A DNA stretch of 64,000 nucleotides from Sphingomonas sp. Leaf34 (GCF_001421805.1 NZ_LMLC01000001.1:806001-870000), one strand, 5' to 3'; numbered from the stretch's first letter, positions 47,797-57,553 are shown. Program-made: numbers and translations. Notes: generated from the letters alone by a model not told the origin.

Positions 47797-49608
47797 ATGC
47801 CGACCCAGAACGACCGCGCAGCCGACCGCTTAGCCGCCCTCCGCGCCCAGCTAACCGCCGATAACCTCGACGGTTTCGTCATTCCGCTGACCGACGAGCA
47901 CATGAGCGAATATGTCGGCGGCTACGCGCAGCGGCTCGGCTGGCTCACCGGCTTCGGCGGGTCCGCCGGGACCGCGGTGGTCCTCGCCGACCGCGCCGCG
48001 ATCTTCACCGATGGCCGCTACACGATCCAGGTCCGCGAGCAGGTCGATGGCGCGCATTGGGACTATGCCGACGTCCCCCAGACCAGCCCCGCCGCCTGGC
48101 TCGGCCAGCACGCGCCGGCAGGCAGCCGGATCGGCTACGACGCGTGGCTGCATACCGGAACCTGGGTCGCCGACGCGACCACCGCGCTCGCCGATCGCGG
48201 CGCCACACTCGTCCCGGTAACCGCCAACCCGGTCGACGCGATCTGGACCGATCGCCCCGCCCCCTCCCCCGCCAGGCTCACCGTCCAGCCCGATGAATTC
48301 ACCGGCGCCTCGTCCGCCGAAAAGCGCGCCGCGATCGCCGACTGGCTGGCCGAGCACAAGGCCGACGCGGTCGTCCTCACCGCGCTCGATTCGATCGCCT
48401 GGGCGCTCAACATCCGCGGCGGCGACGTCGACCACACCCCCGTCGCGCTCTCCTATGCGATCGTGAGCGCGGACGGCACCACCGACCTGTTCGTCGCCCC
48501 CGACAAGCTCGACGACGCGGTCCGCCAGCATCTCGGCAACGCGGTCCGCCTCCACGACCGAGAGGCTTTCGCTCCCGCGCTTGGCAACTACGCCGGCAAG
48601 CGCGTCGCCGCCGATCCCGAACGCGCCGTCGCCGCGATCACGCAGGCGCTCCAGGCCGGCGGCGCGAAGATCCTTGCACTGCGCGACCCCGTGGTGCTCG
48701 CAAAGGCGATCAAGAACCCGGTCGAGATCGGCGGTCACCGCGCCGCCTCCGCCCGCGACGGCGCCGCGCTTGCGCGCTTCCTGCGCTGGGTGGAGACCGA
48801 TTGCGTCAAGGGCGGCCAGACCGAACTGTCCGCCGCCGCCAAATTGCTCGCCTTCCGCGAAGAGACCGGCGTCCTGAAGGACACGTCGTTCGACACGATC
48901 TCGGCGACCGGCCCTCACGGCGCGATCCCGCACTACCACGTCACCGAAGAATCGAGCGCGCCGATCGAACCAGGCCAGCTCTACCTGATCGACTCCGGCG
49001 GCCAGTATGCAGACGGCACCACCGACGTGACCCGCGTCATGCCGATCGGTGATCCCACGCCCGAGATGCGCGACCGCTTCACCCGCGTCCTGAAGGGCCA
49101 TATCGGCATCGCCACCGCGGTCTTCCCCGACGGCACGATGGGTGGCCAGATCGACGCGTTCGCGCGCCGTCCATTGTGGGAAGCCGGGCTCGATTTCGGC
49201 CACGGCACCGGCCACGGCATCGGCGCCTATCTCGCGGTCCACGAAGGCCCGCAGCGGATCGCCGCGCCCAATTATCCCGGCGGCGCGGCGATGGAGCCCT
49301 TGCGCGCCGGCATGATGCTCTCGAACGAGCCCGGCTATTACAAGGCCGGCGAATACGGCATTCGCATCGAGAACCTGATCCTGATCGAACCGCGCGACAT
49401 TCCCGGTGCCGACCGCGCGATGCTCGGCTTCGAGACGCTCACCTTCTGCCCGATCGAGCGCACGCTGATCGATCCCGCGCTGCTGACGCCGCAGGAGCGC
49501 GCCTGGGTCGACGACTATCACGCAAAGGTGCTGGCCGTCCTGACCCCCGAGATGGCCGACGCGGCGGATCGCGCCTGGCTCGCCGCCAAATGCGCCCCGC
49601 TTAGTTGA
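47797..49608 (+). CDS. Xaa-Pro aminopeptidase (M24B)
   Basis: 603 residues. Residues 1-320 are the creatinase/aminopeptidase N-domains (RLAALRAQLTADNLDGFVIPLTDEHMSEYV, GSAGTAVVLADRAAIFTDGRYTIQ). The metallopeptidase domain holds the dinuclear metal site in DSGGQYADGTTDVTRV, GHGTGHGIGAYLAVHEGPQ, MLSNEPGYYKAGEYGIRIENL and LGFETLTFCPIER. It removes an N-terminal residue preceding proline. The ATG at 47797 is the family start; the frame upstream reads through repeats. Convergent with a 45-codon ORF, overlapping by 8 bases. Confidence 0.96.
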   Translation: MPTQNDRAADRLAALRAQLTADNLDGFVIPLTDEHMSEYVGGYAQRLGWLTGFGGSAGTAVVLADRAAIFTDGRYTIQVREQVDGAHWDYADVPQTSPAAWLGQHAPAGSRIGYDAWLHTGTWVADATTALADRGATLVPVTANPVDAIWTDRPAPSPARLTVQPDEFTGASSAEKRAAIADWLAEHKADAVVLTALDSIAWALNIRGGDVDHTPVALSYAIVSADGTTDLFVAPDKLDDAVRQHLGNAVRLHDREAFAPALGNYAGKRVAADPERAVAAITQALQAGGAKILALRDPVVLAKAIKNPVEIGGHRAASARDGAALARFLRWVETDCVKGGQTELSAAAKLLAFREETGVLKDTSFDTISATGPHGAIPHYHVTEESSAPIEPGQLYLIDSGGQYADGTTDVTRVMPIGDPTPEMRDRFTRVLKGHIGIATAVFPDGTMGGQIDAFARRPLWEAGLDFGHGTGHGIGAYLAVHEGPQRIAAPNYPGGAAMEPLRAGMMLSNEPGYYKAGEYGIRIENLILIEPRDIPGADRAMLGFETLTFCPIERTLIDPALLTPQERAWVDDYHAKVLAVLTPEMADAADRAWLAAKCAPLS

Positions 49609-49738
49609 GCGGCTCGTCCTCGGGCGCAGGCGCGGCACGCACGGCCCGCGCCTGCGCCTTGCGCCGTCGCAGGTTTTCGCGCAGCGCCGCCGCCATGCGC
49701 TCGGCCTTCTCCGCCGCCTTTCGATCCCTGTCGTCCAT
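49601..49738 (-). CDS. Small conserved basic protein (45 aa)
   Basis: MDDRDRKAAEKAERMAAALR, then ENLRRRKAQARAV and an acidic tail DEPLN. The AALRENLRRRKAQAR core recurs, from memory, in small alphaproteobacterial proteins often found near murA, and is probably one basic helix. Function unknown. The stop lies within the end of the aminopeptidase gene. Too short for many gene callers. Confidence 0.65.
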   Translation of the reverse strand: MDDRDRKAAEKAERMAAALRENLRRRKAQARAVRAAPAPEDEPLN

Positions 49739-49827
49739 AAATACGTCCTACATTGTGGCGGGACGCCTTGACAATCGGCCCGCCCTCGTCTCTTAGCCCC
49801 ACTCCGCCGGCAGCGATGCCGACGAGT

Positions 49828-49902
<75 letters not shown>

Positions 49903-49911
49903 TTTTTTAAT
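49903..49911 (+). terminator. T-run after tRNA-Thr
   Basis: The T-rich tract starting at 49904 directly follows the CCA end. The tRNA acceptor/T-arm structure may itself serve as the hairpin. Weak call. Confidence 0.4.
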
Positions 49912-50436
49912 GACTCGGCCGCCCTCAGGGGTGCCTGGGCGGGGCCCGGGCGTCGCGCCGCGATCGCCATCGCCGCCCCATCACCATCGCCGAACCGCGT
50001 CATCATGCGCCGGTACAGTTCAGCGGCGCTCGCAAGATCGGTCCCTCGCAAGATCGGTCCCTCGCAAGATCGGTCCCTCAAGCGTCAAGCAGGCGACGCA
50101 GTCCGACGGGATATTGCCCCGCGGCGTGGACGACGGGACGGCAATCTGGCCGATAGCAAATCTCGGTTCGACGCCAGGCTTACGCAGCACTGCGTCAGCT
50201 TGGGCTGTAGACGCCTCGTTCAGTTCGATCGCACCGGCTTCTGTATTGCGCGGACCGACGCCGACCATGCCGATGCCGCACCGTAAGCCCGGTCTTGCGG
50301 GGCCTAGTATTTATGCACCCGATGAACTGCCGACAAGACTAGCAACCTTTAGGAAAATTCGCTGGTTTGTCGTTTGGGATCAACAGGGTGTCGGCCACTC
50401 GGGCTGACTGTGTGACCCCCACCATAAGGGGCTTTC
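49912..50436. other. Gene-poor stretch behind tRNA-Thr
   Basis: About 520 bases with no convincing gene. On the minus strand a short frame (about 49880-50080) reads ELYRRMMTRFGDGDGAAMAIAARR, which looks like the tail of a 3-hydroxyisobutyrate-dehydrogenase-like protein, but no upstream part is found, so at most a remnant. It contains the 16-bp tandem repeat. Possibly an old insertion or deletion scar at the tRNA. Confidence 0.5.
50030..50077. repeat. 16-bp tandem repeat, three copies
   Basis: The unit TCGCAAGATCGGTCCC is repeated three times without a break. No coding frame runs through it that is supported. Not CRISPR: no spacers. Confidence 0.9.
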
Positions 50437-50799
50437 ATGTCACAGCGTCACAATTTTTCACGCGCCGGGGTATTTGTCGTCGGCATCGCGACGATCTCGC
50501 TCGCCGGTTGCGTCAATCCGTCCGCCAAGATCGCGACGTCGCTCGAAGGCTATGGCTTCCAGCCTGCCCAGTCGCAGTGCGTCGGCGATCGGCTCGAGGC
50601 AAATCTCTCGCTCGGCCAGCTTCAGCAGCTCGGCCGCGCCGCCAAGGCATCGCGCCAGGGCGACACGACGCCAGGCCGCTTGACCGCCAGCGATTTCGTC
50701 CGCGTATCCGCGCAGGTGAAGGACCCGAAGGTTCCGCTGGAAGTCGGCAAGGCCGCTGCAGCCTGCGGCATTCTGACCGATCCCGCCTCGCCACTGTAA
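50437..50799 (+). CDS. Small lipoprotein, unknown function
   Basis: 120 residues. A lipoprotein signal (GVFVVGIATISLAGC, Cys25) is followed by a helical domain: FQPAQSQCVGDRLEANLSLGQLQQLGRAAKA, then VPLEVGKAAAACGIL. Two further cysteines (in QSQC and AAAC) could form a disulfide. No named family recognised; similar short lipoproteins occur in sphingomonads. The mature protein is exported and membrane-anchored. Confidence 0.8.
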   Translation: MSQRHNFSRAGVFVVGIATISLAGCVNPSAKIATSLEGYGFQPAQSQCVGDRLEANLSLGQLQQLGRAAKASRQGDTTPGRLTASDFVRVSAQVKDPKVPLEVGKAAAACGILTDPASPL

Positions 50800-50892
50800 T
50801 CACGCCAACCGCGCCGCTGCACCCGCCCGAAACGGCGGGGCGGCGGCGTCATGTAAGACACGTCCCGGATGGGCGTTTCAGGAACACCACAC

Positions 50893-52338
50893 ATGCAAGA
50901 CGTAACCTATGCGGGCGATACGGTCGTATCGAATACCCGCGATTTCGGGGCGCAAGCCTGGAGCTATGTCGAGATCTGGACACCGCGGATCATCGCGGCA
51001 TTGATCATCCTCGTGATCGGCTGGGCGATTGCCCGCGCCGTGAAATGGGGCGTGGCGAAGCTCGTCAACAAGACGCCGCTTGCGCTGCACGCCAACGAGC
51101 CGAACGCCAGCCCGCGCAACCCGACCACGATCGGTGCACAGGTCGGTGATGCAGCCTATTGGGTGGTCCTGCTGATCGCGCTCTTCCTCGCGACGCAGCC
51201 GCTCGGGCTTGCTGGCGCGACCGGCCCGCTGGGGGACATGCTGCAGGGCTTCGGCCAGGCCGTCCCGCGGATCATTGGTGCCGCGCTCATCTTCTTCCTC
51301 GGTTATGTGCTTGCCAAGGTCGCCAAAAAGGCGATTGAGGCGGTCATTACGGCCAGCCATGTCGAGCGTTTCTCGACGCATGTCGGCGCCACGTCGCCGA
51401 CCGACCCGACGATGCTGCCGCGTACCATCGGCGGCATCGTGTTCGCGCTGATCATCATCCCGGTCTCGATCGCGGCACTCGACACGCTCAACATCGCGGC
51501 AATCTCGCAGCCGGCAACCGCCATGCTGCGCATCATCCTCGACGCGATCCCCCATGTCATCGCTGCCGGCATGATCCTCGCCGTTGCCTATGTCATCGCC
51601 AGGTTCGCATCGCGTCTGTTGACGCAGTTCCTGGCCACGACCGGCTTCGACCGGACGATCGGTTCGATCGGTATTTTCGGCAACGCGGAAAACCGCGCGC
51701 TTGGAACGACCGGTCCGTCGTTCGTGCCATCCAAGACAGTCGGCACCGGCGCGTTCGTCGCGATCCTCATCTTCGGTCTGATGGAAGCGTTCCGCCAGCT
51801 GAACTTCGCCTATGGCTCGCAGATCATGGCCGAGGTGCTGACGCTGTTCGGACAGGTCGTGTTCGGTGCGATCATCATCTTCGCATCGGTGGTCATCGCA
51901 CGGTTCGTGGCGCATGCGATCGAGCGTAATGGCGATCAGGGCACGCGCGTGGCGGCACCAGTCGTGCGGATCGCGATCATCGTGCTCGGCACCGCGATCG
52001 GCTTGCGCTTCATGGGTCTGGCTGACGACATCATCAACCTGGCATTCGGGTTGCTGCTCGGTGCGATCGCCGTCGCCTTCGCCCTGGCGTTTGGCCTGGG
52101 TGGTCGCGACGCGGCCGGGAATGCCGTCAAGCGGATGCTCGACGGTACCAGGTCGACAAACGACCGCGACGATCGGACGATCGACGGCGACCGTATGGCG
52201 ACGTCGGGTCTGGCTTCGACGCGCACTGCCTCGGACAGCGACCCGGTCCGGAAGGACGATCGCCAGGACGCCCACCAGGACGACCGCCAAAACGACCGGA
52301 TCGACGCGCGGGACCCCATCGACCGCCCGTTGATCTGA
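50893..52338 (+). CDS. Mechanosensitive-channel-like TM-helix repeat protein
   Basis: 481 residues from the ATG at 50893 (an ATG at 50869 has no ribosome-binding site). It has several repeats of the conserved TM helix seen in CmpX/MscS-like proteins: PRIIAALIILVIGWAIARAVKWGVAKLV, PRIIGAALIFFLGYVLAKVAKKAIE, and FGAIIIFASVVIARFVAHAIERN. A glycine-rich segment FALAFGLGGRDAAG ends the membrane part. The C-terminal 65 residues are a charged, Asp/Arg-rich tail (DDRQDAHQDDRQNDR). No MscS beta domain is present. It is upstream of a CsbD stress gene. Confidence 0.85.
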   Translation: MQDVTYAGDTVVSNTRDFGAQAWSYVEIWTPRIIAALIILVIGWAIARAVKWGVAKLVNKTPLALHANEPNASPRNPTTIGAQVGDAAYWVVLLIALFLATQPLGLAGATGPLGDMLQGFGQAVPRIIGAALIFFLGYVLAKVAKKAIEAVITASHVERFSTHVGATSPTDPTMLPRTIGGIVFALIIIPVSIAALDTLNIAAISQPATAMLRIILDAIPHVIAAGMILAVAYVIARFASRLLTQFLATTGFDRTIGSIGIFGNAENRALGTTGPSFVPSKTVGTGAFVAILIFGLMEAFRQLNFAYGSQIMAEVLTLFGQVVFGAIIIFASVVIARFVAHAIERNGDQGTRVAAPVVRIAIIVLGTAIGLRFMGLADDIINLAFGLLLGAIAVAFALAFGLGGRDAAGNAVKRMLDGTRSTNDRDDRTIDGDRMATSGLASTRTASDSDPVRKDDRQDAHQDDRQNDRIDARDPIDRPLI

Positions 52339-52373
52339 CCCTCCCTTCCCCAGTAAACGCAAGGAAACCGCGT

Positions 52374-52658
52374 ATGAACACCGATACCCTCAACGGCACC
52401 GCCACCAACGTCGGCGGCAAGCTCAAGGAAACGCTTGGCGGCGCGATCGGCGACACGTCGCTGCAGAGCGAAGGCGCTGCCGATCAGCTTGGCGGCACCA
52501 TCCAGAAGAGCGTCGGCCAGGCAAGGGATGCCGTTGAAGACTCTATCCGCCCGGTGCTCGACTATGTCCGCCAGTTCTCGAAGGAGCGCCCCTTCACCGC
52601 AGCAGCCGTAGCCGGCGTGCTCGGCATCGCGGTGATCAACACGCTGCGCGGCAAGTAA
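52374..52658 (+). CDS. CsbD-like stress protein with C-terminal membrane helix
   Basis: 94 residues. The N-terminal half (NVGGKLKETLGGAIGDTSLQSEGAADQLGGTIQKSVGQARD) has the CsbD pattern of a general stress protein. The second half (VRQFSKERPFTAAAVAGVLGIAVINTLRGK) is a DUF883-like membrane anchor. It lies 35 bases after the TM-helix gene and is probably in the same transcript, hinting at an envelope stress response. Function unproven. Confidence 0.88.
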   Translation: MNTDTLNGTATNVGGKLKETLGGAIGDTSLQSEGAADQLGGTIQKSVGQARDAVEDSIRPVLDYVRQFSKERPFTAAAVAGVLGIAVINTLRGK

Positions 52659-53061
52659 TACACCTAACGCCGAACTGATGCGCGGGGCAGCGTTCGCCGC
52701 CTCGCGCCTCTTCCCATCTACCGATGGACGACAGCAACCCCGGCACGCAGCATCGGCCCGACGCTGTACGTCGGCGGATGGGTGATGTCGCAGCTCTGGC
52801 TGTTCTGGATCGCACTGCTGAGGCGTGCCGCGGGAGCCGGGCTTCTCGGTCGCCGGCTGTTCGCGCATACCGATGAAGATCAGTCGCCCGGGCCGATTGG
52901 GGATACCCCGGTCGAACTGCTGGTCGCCGACGATCGCGGTGCCACACCGGGCGCGGGGCGAAGCAAGCTGCATCACCGGCGCTGGACACCCCGTCGTCCG
53001 ATGAACCATGATTACGGCCCGAACCCGATCAGCCTGTTGGTCTTGGGCGAGTGTCCCGAGT
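52659..53061. other. No gene seen
   Basis: About 400 bases between CsbD and the SMR gene. Open frames exist on both strands but have no family resemblance and no good start. No repeat of the named families. May hold decayed sequence. Confidence 0.5.
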
Positions 53062-53391
53062 TCAGTGCCCCGAAGCGTTCGAGAAGACGTTCATCACAAC
53101 GACGCCCGCGACGATCAGGCCCATGCCCGTGATAGCGGCCGCATCGAGCTTTTGCCCCTGGAACGCCCAAGCGACCGCCGAAATCAGGACGATGCCGGTG
53201 CCCGACCAAATAGCATAGGCGATTCCTGTCGGGATCGTTCGGAGGGTCAGCGACAGGAAATAGAAGGCGATACCATAGCCGACGACGGTAACGACGGTCC
53301 ACGGCATGCGGGTGAAGCCATTCGACTGTTTCATTGCCGACGTGGCGCAAACCTCGGAGACGATCGCGATCGCGAGCATGAGATAGTTCAT
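53062..53391 (-). CDS. Small multidrug resistance (SMR) transporter
   Basis: 109 residues, four membrane helices. The SMR signature is shown by [26 protein letters not shown], with the essential membrane Glu in helix 1, [28 protein letters not shown], and [16 protein letters not shown]. It exports quaternary ammonium or related cations with protons, or guanidinium in the Gdx branch. The ATG at 53391 is chosen over a longer frame. Single gene. Confidence 0.94.
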   Translation of the reverse strand: MNYLMLAIAIVSEVCATSAMKQSNGFTRMPWTVVTVVGYGIAFYFLSLTLRTIPTGIAYAIWSGTGIVLISAVAWAFQGQKLDAAAITGMGLIVAGVVVMNVFSNASGH

Positions 53392-53852
53392 GCACGGCCT
53401 GTTAGCATAGCGAATGCGGCCAATGTGCGACGTTTGCACCCCGGGCGGAGTCCCGCTTTTGGCGGTCGCCATTCGGCCGCGCGAGCAACCGACCCGCTGA
53501 CGGCGATTCGCTGGCCGCTATCGACTCCCGGACGTCAGATGTCTGCTGATCCAGCGGTAGAGCGGCGCTCGGGCCACCGATCCGGGCGCTGATTGTCGAG
53601 AATCCCTGGTCACCGGGGTGGCCGGTTCTGGACGCTCTTCATGCGATCGCCGCCGCTGGTCCGACGTGGAATTTGCTGTCGGTGGCAGCCCGAAAATGCG
53701 CCGGAACGCGTGCCCGAACGCGCTCTGTGACGGGATGCCGTCTTTGCGCGGTCCGGCGCATCCCGCCGGATGCGATAGGCTCTATGCAGTCCAGGGAATC
53801 GTGATAGCCTCCCCGCCAGAGCAGGATGACCTGCCGACTTGGAGAGTGATGC
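53392..53852. other. No gene seen; probable promoter region of the small membrane protein gene
   Basis: 460 bases with no supported coding frame. The last part should carry the promoter and GGAGAG ribosome-binding site of the gene at 53853. Confidence 0.5.
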
Positions 53853-54029
53853 ATGGCAAACCACGGCGCAGCGCACGGGGATACGCGCAAGGACCATCAG
53901 GGGCTGATCTACATGATCGCCGGCGGCATCCTGGCCTTGGGGTTGGTATTGATGGCATTTTATGACCGTGCGGATGATCCAATGCCGATCGCGTCGGTGC
54001 AAAAACCGGCGCTTACCGCGCAGCGCTGA
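53853..54029 (+). CDS. Small single-span membrane protein (58 aa)
   Basis: MANHGAAHGDTRKDHQGLIY, then one membrane helix (MIAGGILALGLVLMAFY) and a polar tail ending LTAQR. A GGAGAG ribosome-binding site lies six bases before the ATG. Short membrane proteins with histidine-rich heads often belong to respiratory or envelope complexes, but no family is recognised. It is convergent with the GNAT gene. Confidence 0.6.
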   Translation: MANHGAAHGDTRKDHQGLIYMIAGGILALGLVLMAFYDRADDPMPIASVQKPALTAQR

Positions 54030-54040
54030 TCCTCGGATCG

Positions 54041-54601
54041 TCACCGCACGGCGGTGATGGATGGGGGATCCGTGCGGCGCGCAGTGCGGTCGAAGATGAG
54101 GATCGGCGCGTCGCGGTACACACCCGTGGTGCGCAGGCCGTAGCCCAGCCGTTCGGCAAGCCTGATCGAGGGGGCGTTGGCGGGATCGATGATGCAGGTC
54201 GTCGCGGGGATCCGCGCATCGGTCCAGGCGAGGATCGCGGCGAGCGCTTCGGAGGCGTAGCCTTGGCCATGCGCGTCGCCGGTCAGCGTCCAGCCGACTT
54301 CGGGACACGCATCGATCGAGGGCACGACCGCGCGGCGTGCCTCGATCAGGCCGAGCTCGCCGATCAGACGGCCGGCCGCGTCGCGCGCGACCCAGCTGCC
54401 GTAGCGGAACAGCGTCCACTGCCCGATCGCGCGCAGGAGGCGGATCCAGACGTCCTCGCGCGATCGCGGCTGGCCACCGATCATCGCGTAGACGCGCGGG
54501 TCGGACCACATCGCCGCGCAGTCGTCGAGGTCGGGTGCGGCGTGGCCGGTCAGCGTCAGGCGTGCGGTGGTGAGCGTGGGGGCGGCGGGGGACGTCTGCA
54601 T
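54041..54601 (-). CDS. GNAT family N-acetyltransferase (RimJ/RimL-like)
   Basis: 186 residues. The GNAT pattern is LTTARLTLTGHAAPDLDDCAAMWSDPRV at the start, GSWVARDAAGRLIGELGLIEAR, EVGWTLTGDAHGQGYASEALAAILAW (acetyl-CoA loop) and CIIDPANAPSIRLAERLGY. It belongs with RimJ/RimL-type acetyltransferases of protein or small-molecule targets. The substrate is unknown. A family C repeat lies upstream. Confidence 0.93.
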   Translation of the reverse strand: MQTSPAAPTLTTARLTLTGHAAPDLDDCAAMWSDPRVYAMIGGQPRSREDVWIRLLRAIGQWTLFRYGSWVARDAAGRLIGELGLIEARRAVVPSIDACPEVGWTLTGDAHGQGYASEALAAILAWTDARIPATTCIIDPANAPSIRLAERLGYGLRTTGVYRDAPILIFDRTARRTDPPSITAVR

Positions 54602-54685
54602 CGACGTACCGATACCGCGATTGGCAGGCGGAGGGGAACACCCCTCCCCCCTTCCCACGGCGACCAAGCCGCGCACGCACGCCTT

Positions 54686-54812
54686 CGATCGTCCCCCGCC
54701 TGGGGGAGGTGTCGCCGTAGGTGACGGAGGGGGAGGACACGCAACAGGCGTTTCCCTGACCGCCCCCTCCGTCTGGCAAGCGCCAGCCACCTCCCCCTGG
54801 CGGGGGAGGATC
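54686..54812. repeat. Palindromic element, family C
   Basis: About 125 bp, same modular order as 24353-24475, between the divergent GNAT and crtY genes. Confidence 0.9.
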
Positions 54813-54902
54813 ATAGGGGAGACCAGCAACGCAGGTTGTCTTCCGCCGTGATTGCTTCGCAAAGCCTGTTTTCGAGGCTCGCGCTTTGCGCTAGTCGGAG
54901 GC

Positions 54903-56069
54903 ATGGCATCGACGATCTCCTGCGACGTCGCGATCGTTGGCGCGGGTTTGGCCGGCGGGATGATCGCGCTGGCGCTCAAAGCGAAGCATCCGGCGCTCGA
55001 CGTGCGACTGATCGACTCAGCGCCGGTCGTCGGCGGCAATCATCTCTGGTCGTTTTTCGGCAGCGATGTCGCGCAGGCCGATCGCTGGCTCGTCGCGCCG
55101 CTCGTCGCGCATGCGTGGCGCGGCTATGACGTGCGGTTTCCGGCGCATGCGCGGACGATCGACGCGACCTATTATTCGATCGAGAGCGAGCGGCTCGACC
55201 GCGAGGTGCGGCGCGTGCTGCCGCCGCACGCGCTGATGCTCGGGCGCAAGGTCTCTGGCGCGAGCGCGACCGCTGTGGTGCTGGCGGATGGCGACCGGAT
55301 CGAGGCGACCGGCGTGATCGACGTGCGGGGCCCGGGCGACCTGTCGCTGCTCGATCTGGCGTGGCAGAAATTCGTCGGGCGCGAACTGGTGCTGAGCGCG
55401 CCACACGACAGCCCGGTACCGATGGTCATGGACGCGACCGTGCCACAGATCGACGGCTATCGGTTCGTCTATTGCCTGCCGTTCGCCGCGGACCGGATGT
55501 TCGTCGAGGACACCTATTACAGCGACACGCCCGATCTCGATGTCGAGGCGCTGACGACGCGAATCCATGATTATGCCGACGCGCGCGGCTGGGCGGTAGC
55601 GCAGGCGGCGCGGCATGAATCGGGCGTGCTGCCGGTTGCGATGGGCGGCGATTTCGAGGCGTATTGGCGCTCGGGCGGCGCCAAGGTCGCCAAGGCCGGG
55701 ATGCGCGCGGGGATGTTCCATCCGACCACGGGCTACTCGTTGCCCGACGCGGTGCGGACCGCGGCGATGATCGCCGGTCTCGGCGATTTCTCGGGCGCGG
55801 CGCTGCACGAGGCGACGCATGCGATGGCGCGGGCGACGTGGAAAAGCCGCGGCTTCTACCGGATGCTCGACACGATGTTGTTTCGCGCGGCGGAACCCGA
55901 GGAACGCTATCGCATCCTCGAGCGCTTCTATCGCCTATCGCCGTCGCTGATAGGCCGTTTCTATGCCGGACGCTCGACCCTCTCCGACAAGGCGCGGGTC
56001 CTGACCGGCAAGCCCCCCGTCCCCATCGTGCGCGCCGTCCGCGCCATCGCAGGCAGTATGTCATCATGA
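54903..56069 (+). CDS. crtY: Lycopene beta-cyclase
   Basis: 388 residues from the ATG at 54903. CrtY cyclises both ends of lycopene to make beta-carotene. The FAD/NAD-binding CDVAIVGAGLAGGMIALAL is followed by VVGGNHLWSFFGSDV, GYRFVYCLPFAADRMFVEDTYYSDTPDLD and GMFHPTTGYSLPDAVRTA. It is the first gene of the carotenoid cluster and overlaps crtI by ATGA. A good part of an open frame upstream is not used. Confidence 0.96.
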   Translation: MASTISCDVAIVGAGLAGGMIALALKAKHPALDVRLIDSAPVVGGNHLWSFFGSDVAQADRWLVAPLVAHAWRGYDVRFPAHARTIDATYYSIESERLDREVRRVLPPHALMLGRKVSGASATAVVLADGDRIEATGVIDVRGPGDLSLLDLAWQKFVGRELVLSAPHDSPVPMVMDATVPQIDGYRFVYCLPFAADRMFVEDTYYSDTPDLDVEALTTRIHDYADARGWAVAQAARHESGVLPVAMGGDFEAYWRSGGAKVAKAGMRAGMFHPTTGYSLPDAVRTAAMIAGLGDFSGAALHEATHAMARATWKSRGFYRMLDTMLFRAAEPEERYRILERFYRLSPSLIGRFYAGRSTLSDKARVLTGKPPVPIVRAVRAIAGSMSS

Positions 56070-57544
56070 AGACCGCAATAGTCATCGGCGCAGGGTTTGG
56101 CGGGCTGGCGCTCGCGATCCGGTTGCAATCCGCGGGCGTGCAGACGACGATCGTCGAGAGCCGCGACAAGCCCGGCGGGCGTGGCTATTATTGGGAACGC
56201 GACGGCTTCACGTTCGATGCGGGGCCGACCGTCATCACCGATCCCGATTGCCTGCGCGAACTGTGGGCGCTGAGCGGGCACGAGATGAGCGCGGACGTGA
56301 CGCTCGATCCGGTGCTGCCGTTCTACCGGCTGAACTGGCCCGACGGGACGAATTTCGATTATACCAACGACGACGTGCAGATGCGCGCCGAGATCGAGAA
56401 GCTGCATCCCGGGGACTGGGCGGGCTACGAGAAGTTCCTCGCCTATTCGGCGGGCGTCTTCCACGAGGGCTATGAGAAGCTCGGCCACGTCGCGTTCCTC
56501 GACTTCGGGTCGATGATCAAGGCGGCGCCGGCGCTGGCGAAATACCAGGCGTGGCGCTCGGTCTATTCGATCGTGTCGAGCTATGTGAAGTCGGAGAAGC
56601 TGCGCGAGGCTTTGAGCTTCCACACGCTGCTGGTCGGCGGCAACCCGATGACGACGAGCGCGATCTATGCGCTGATCCACAAGCTGGAGCGCGATGGCGG
56701 CGTGTGGTTCGCGCGCGGCGGGACCAACCGGCTGGTCGCGGCGTTGGTGACTCAGTTCGAGCGGCTGGGCGGCGTGCTGCGGCTCGACGATCCGGTAACG
56801 TCGATCGAGACGCTTGGCGACCGCGCGACCGGCGTGACGACCGCGAGCGGCTGGTCGGGTCAGGCCGATGCGGTCGCGGCGAACAGCGACATCATGCACA
56901 CCTATCGCGACCTGCTCGCGACGTCGCGCAGTGCCAAGCGCAAGACCGGGTCGCTCGAGCGGAAGAAATATTCGCCGTCGCTGTTCGTGGTGCATTTTGG
57001 AATCAAGGGCACGTGGCCGGGCATCCCGCACCACATGATCCTGTTCGGGCCGCGCTATAAGGGGCTGCTCGAGGACATTTACGACCACGGCGTGCTGTCT
57101 GAAGATTTCTCGCTGTACCTGCATCATCCGACCGTCACCGATCCTTCGCTGGCGCCGGAGGGGCATTCGACCTTCTATGCGCTGGCGCCGGTGCCGCACA
57201 TGGGGAAGTTCCCGGTCGACTGGGACGAGATCGCGCCGATCCTTGAAAAGCGCATCCTCGACGAGATCGGGCGGCGTTTGATTCCCGATATCCACGAGCG
57301 GATCGTCACGAAATTCTCGTACGCACCGAAGGACTTCGCGCAGGATCTGAATGCGCATCTGGGCTCGGCGTTCTCGCTCGAGCCGGTGCTGACGCAGAGC
57401 GCGTATTTCCGCGTGCACAACCGCGACGAGCATATTCCCAACCTGTTCTTCGTCGGCGCGGGGACGCATCCCGGCGCTGGGATTCCGGGAGTCGTCGGGA
57501 GCGCGAAGGCGACCGCGCGGCTGATGCTAGAAGGCGAGAAGTGA
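56066..57544 (+). CDS. crtI: Phytoene desaturase
   Basis: 492 residues. CrtI converts phytoene to lycopene in four dehydrogenations, using FAD. VIGAGFGGLALAIRLQSAG at 6-24 binds the cofactor, GGRGYYWERDGFTFDAGPTVITDP follows, and the C-terminal signature NLFFVGAGTHPGAGIPGVVGSAKATARLML is intact. The ATG overlaps the crtY stop codon. A hairpin lies after the stop codon. The usual length for bacterial CrtI is about 490-500. Confidence 0.97.
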   Translation: MKTAIVIGAGFGGLALAIRLQSAGVQTTIVESRDKPGGRGYYWERDGFTFDAGPTVITDPDCLRELWALSGHEMSADVTLDPVLPFYRLNWPDGTNFDYTNDDVQMRAEIEKLHPGDWAGYEKFLAYSAGVFHEGYEKLGHVAFLDFGSMIKAAPALAKYQAWRSVYSIVSSYVKSEKLREALSFHTLLVGGNPMTTSAIYALIHKLERDGGVWFARGGTNRLVAALVTQFERLGGVLRLDDPVTSIETLGDRATGVTTASGWSGQADAVAANSDIMHTYRDLLATSRSAKRKTGSLERKKYSPSLFVVHFGIKGTWPGIPHHMILFGPRYKGLLEDIYDHGVLSEDFSLYLHHPTVTDPSLAPEGHSTFYALAPVPHMGKFPVDWDEIAPILEKRILDEIGRRLIPDIHERIVTKFSYAPKDFAQDLNAHLGSAFSLEPVLTQSAYFRVHNRDEHIPNLFFVGAGTHPGAGIPGVVGSAKATARLMLEGEK

Positions 57545-57553
57545 CGCAGCGGC

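Noticed and set aside
50030-50077. Three identical 16-bp units taken as a CRISPR
   Set aside because: The units are directly adjacent with no spacers and no cas genes are present.
51936-53009. Long open frame antisense to the TM-helix and CsbD genes
   Set aside because: It is antisense to well-supported genes and its composition matches a reversed high-G+C coding frame.
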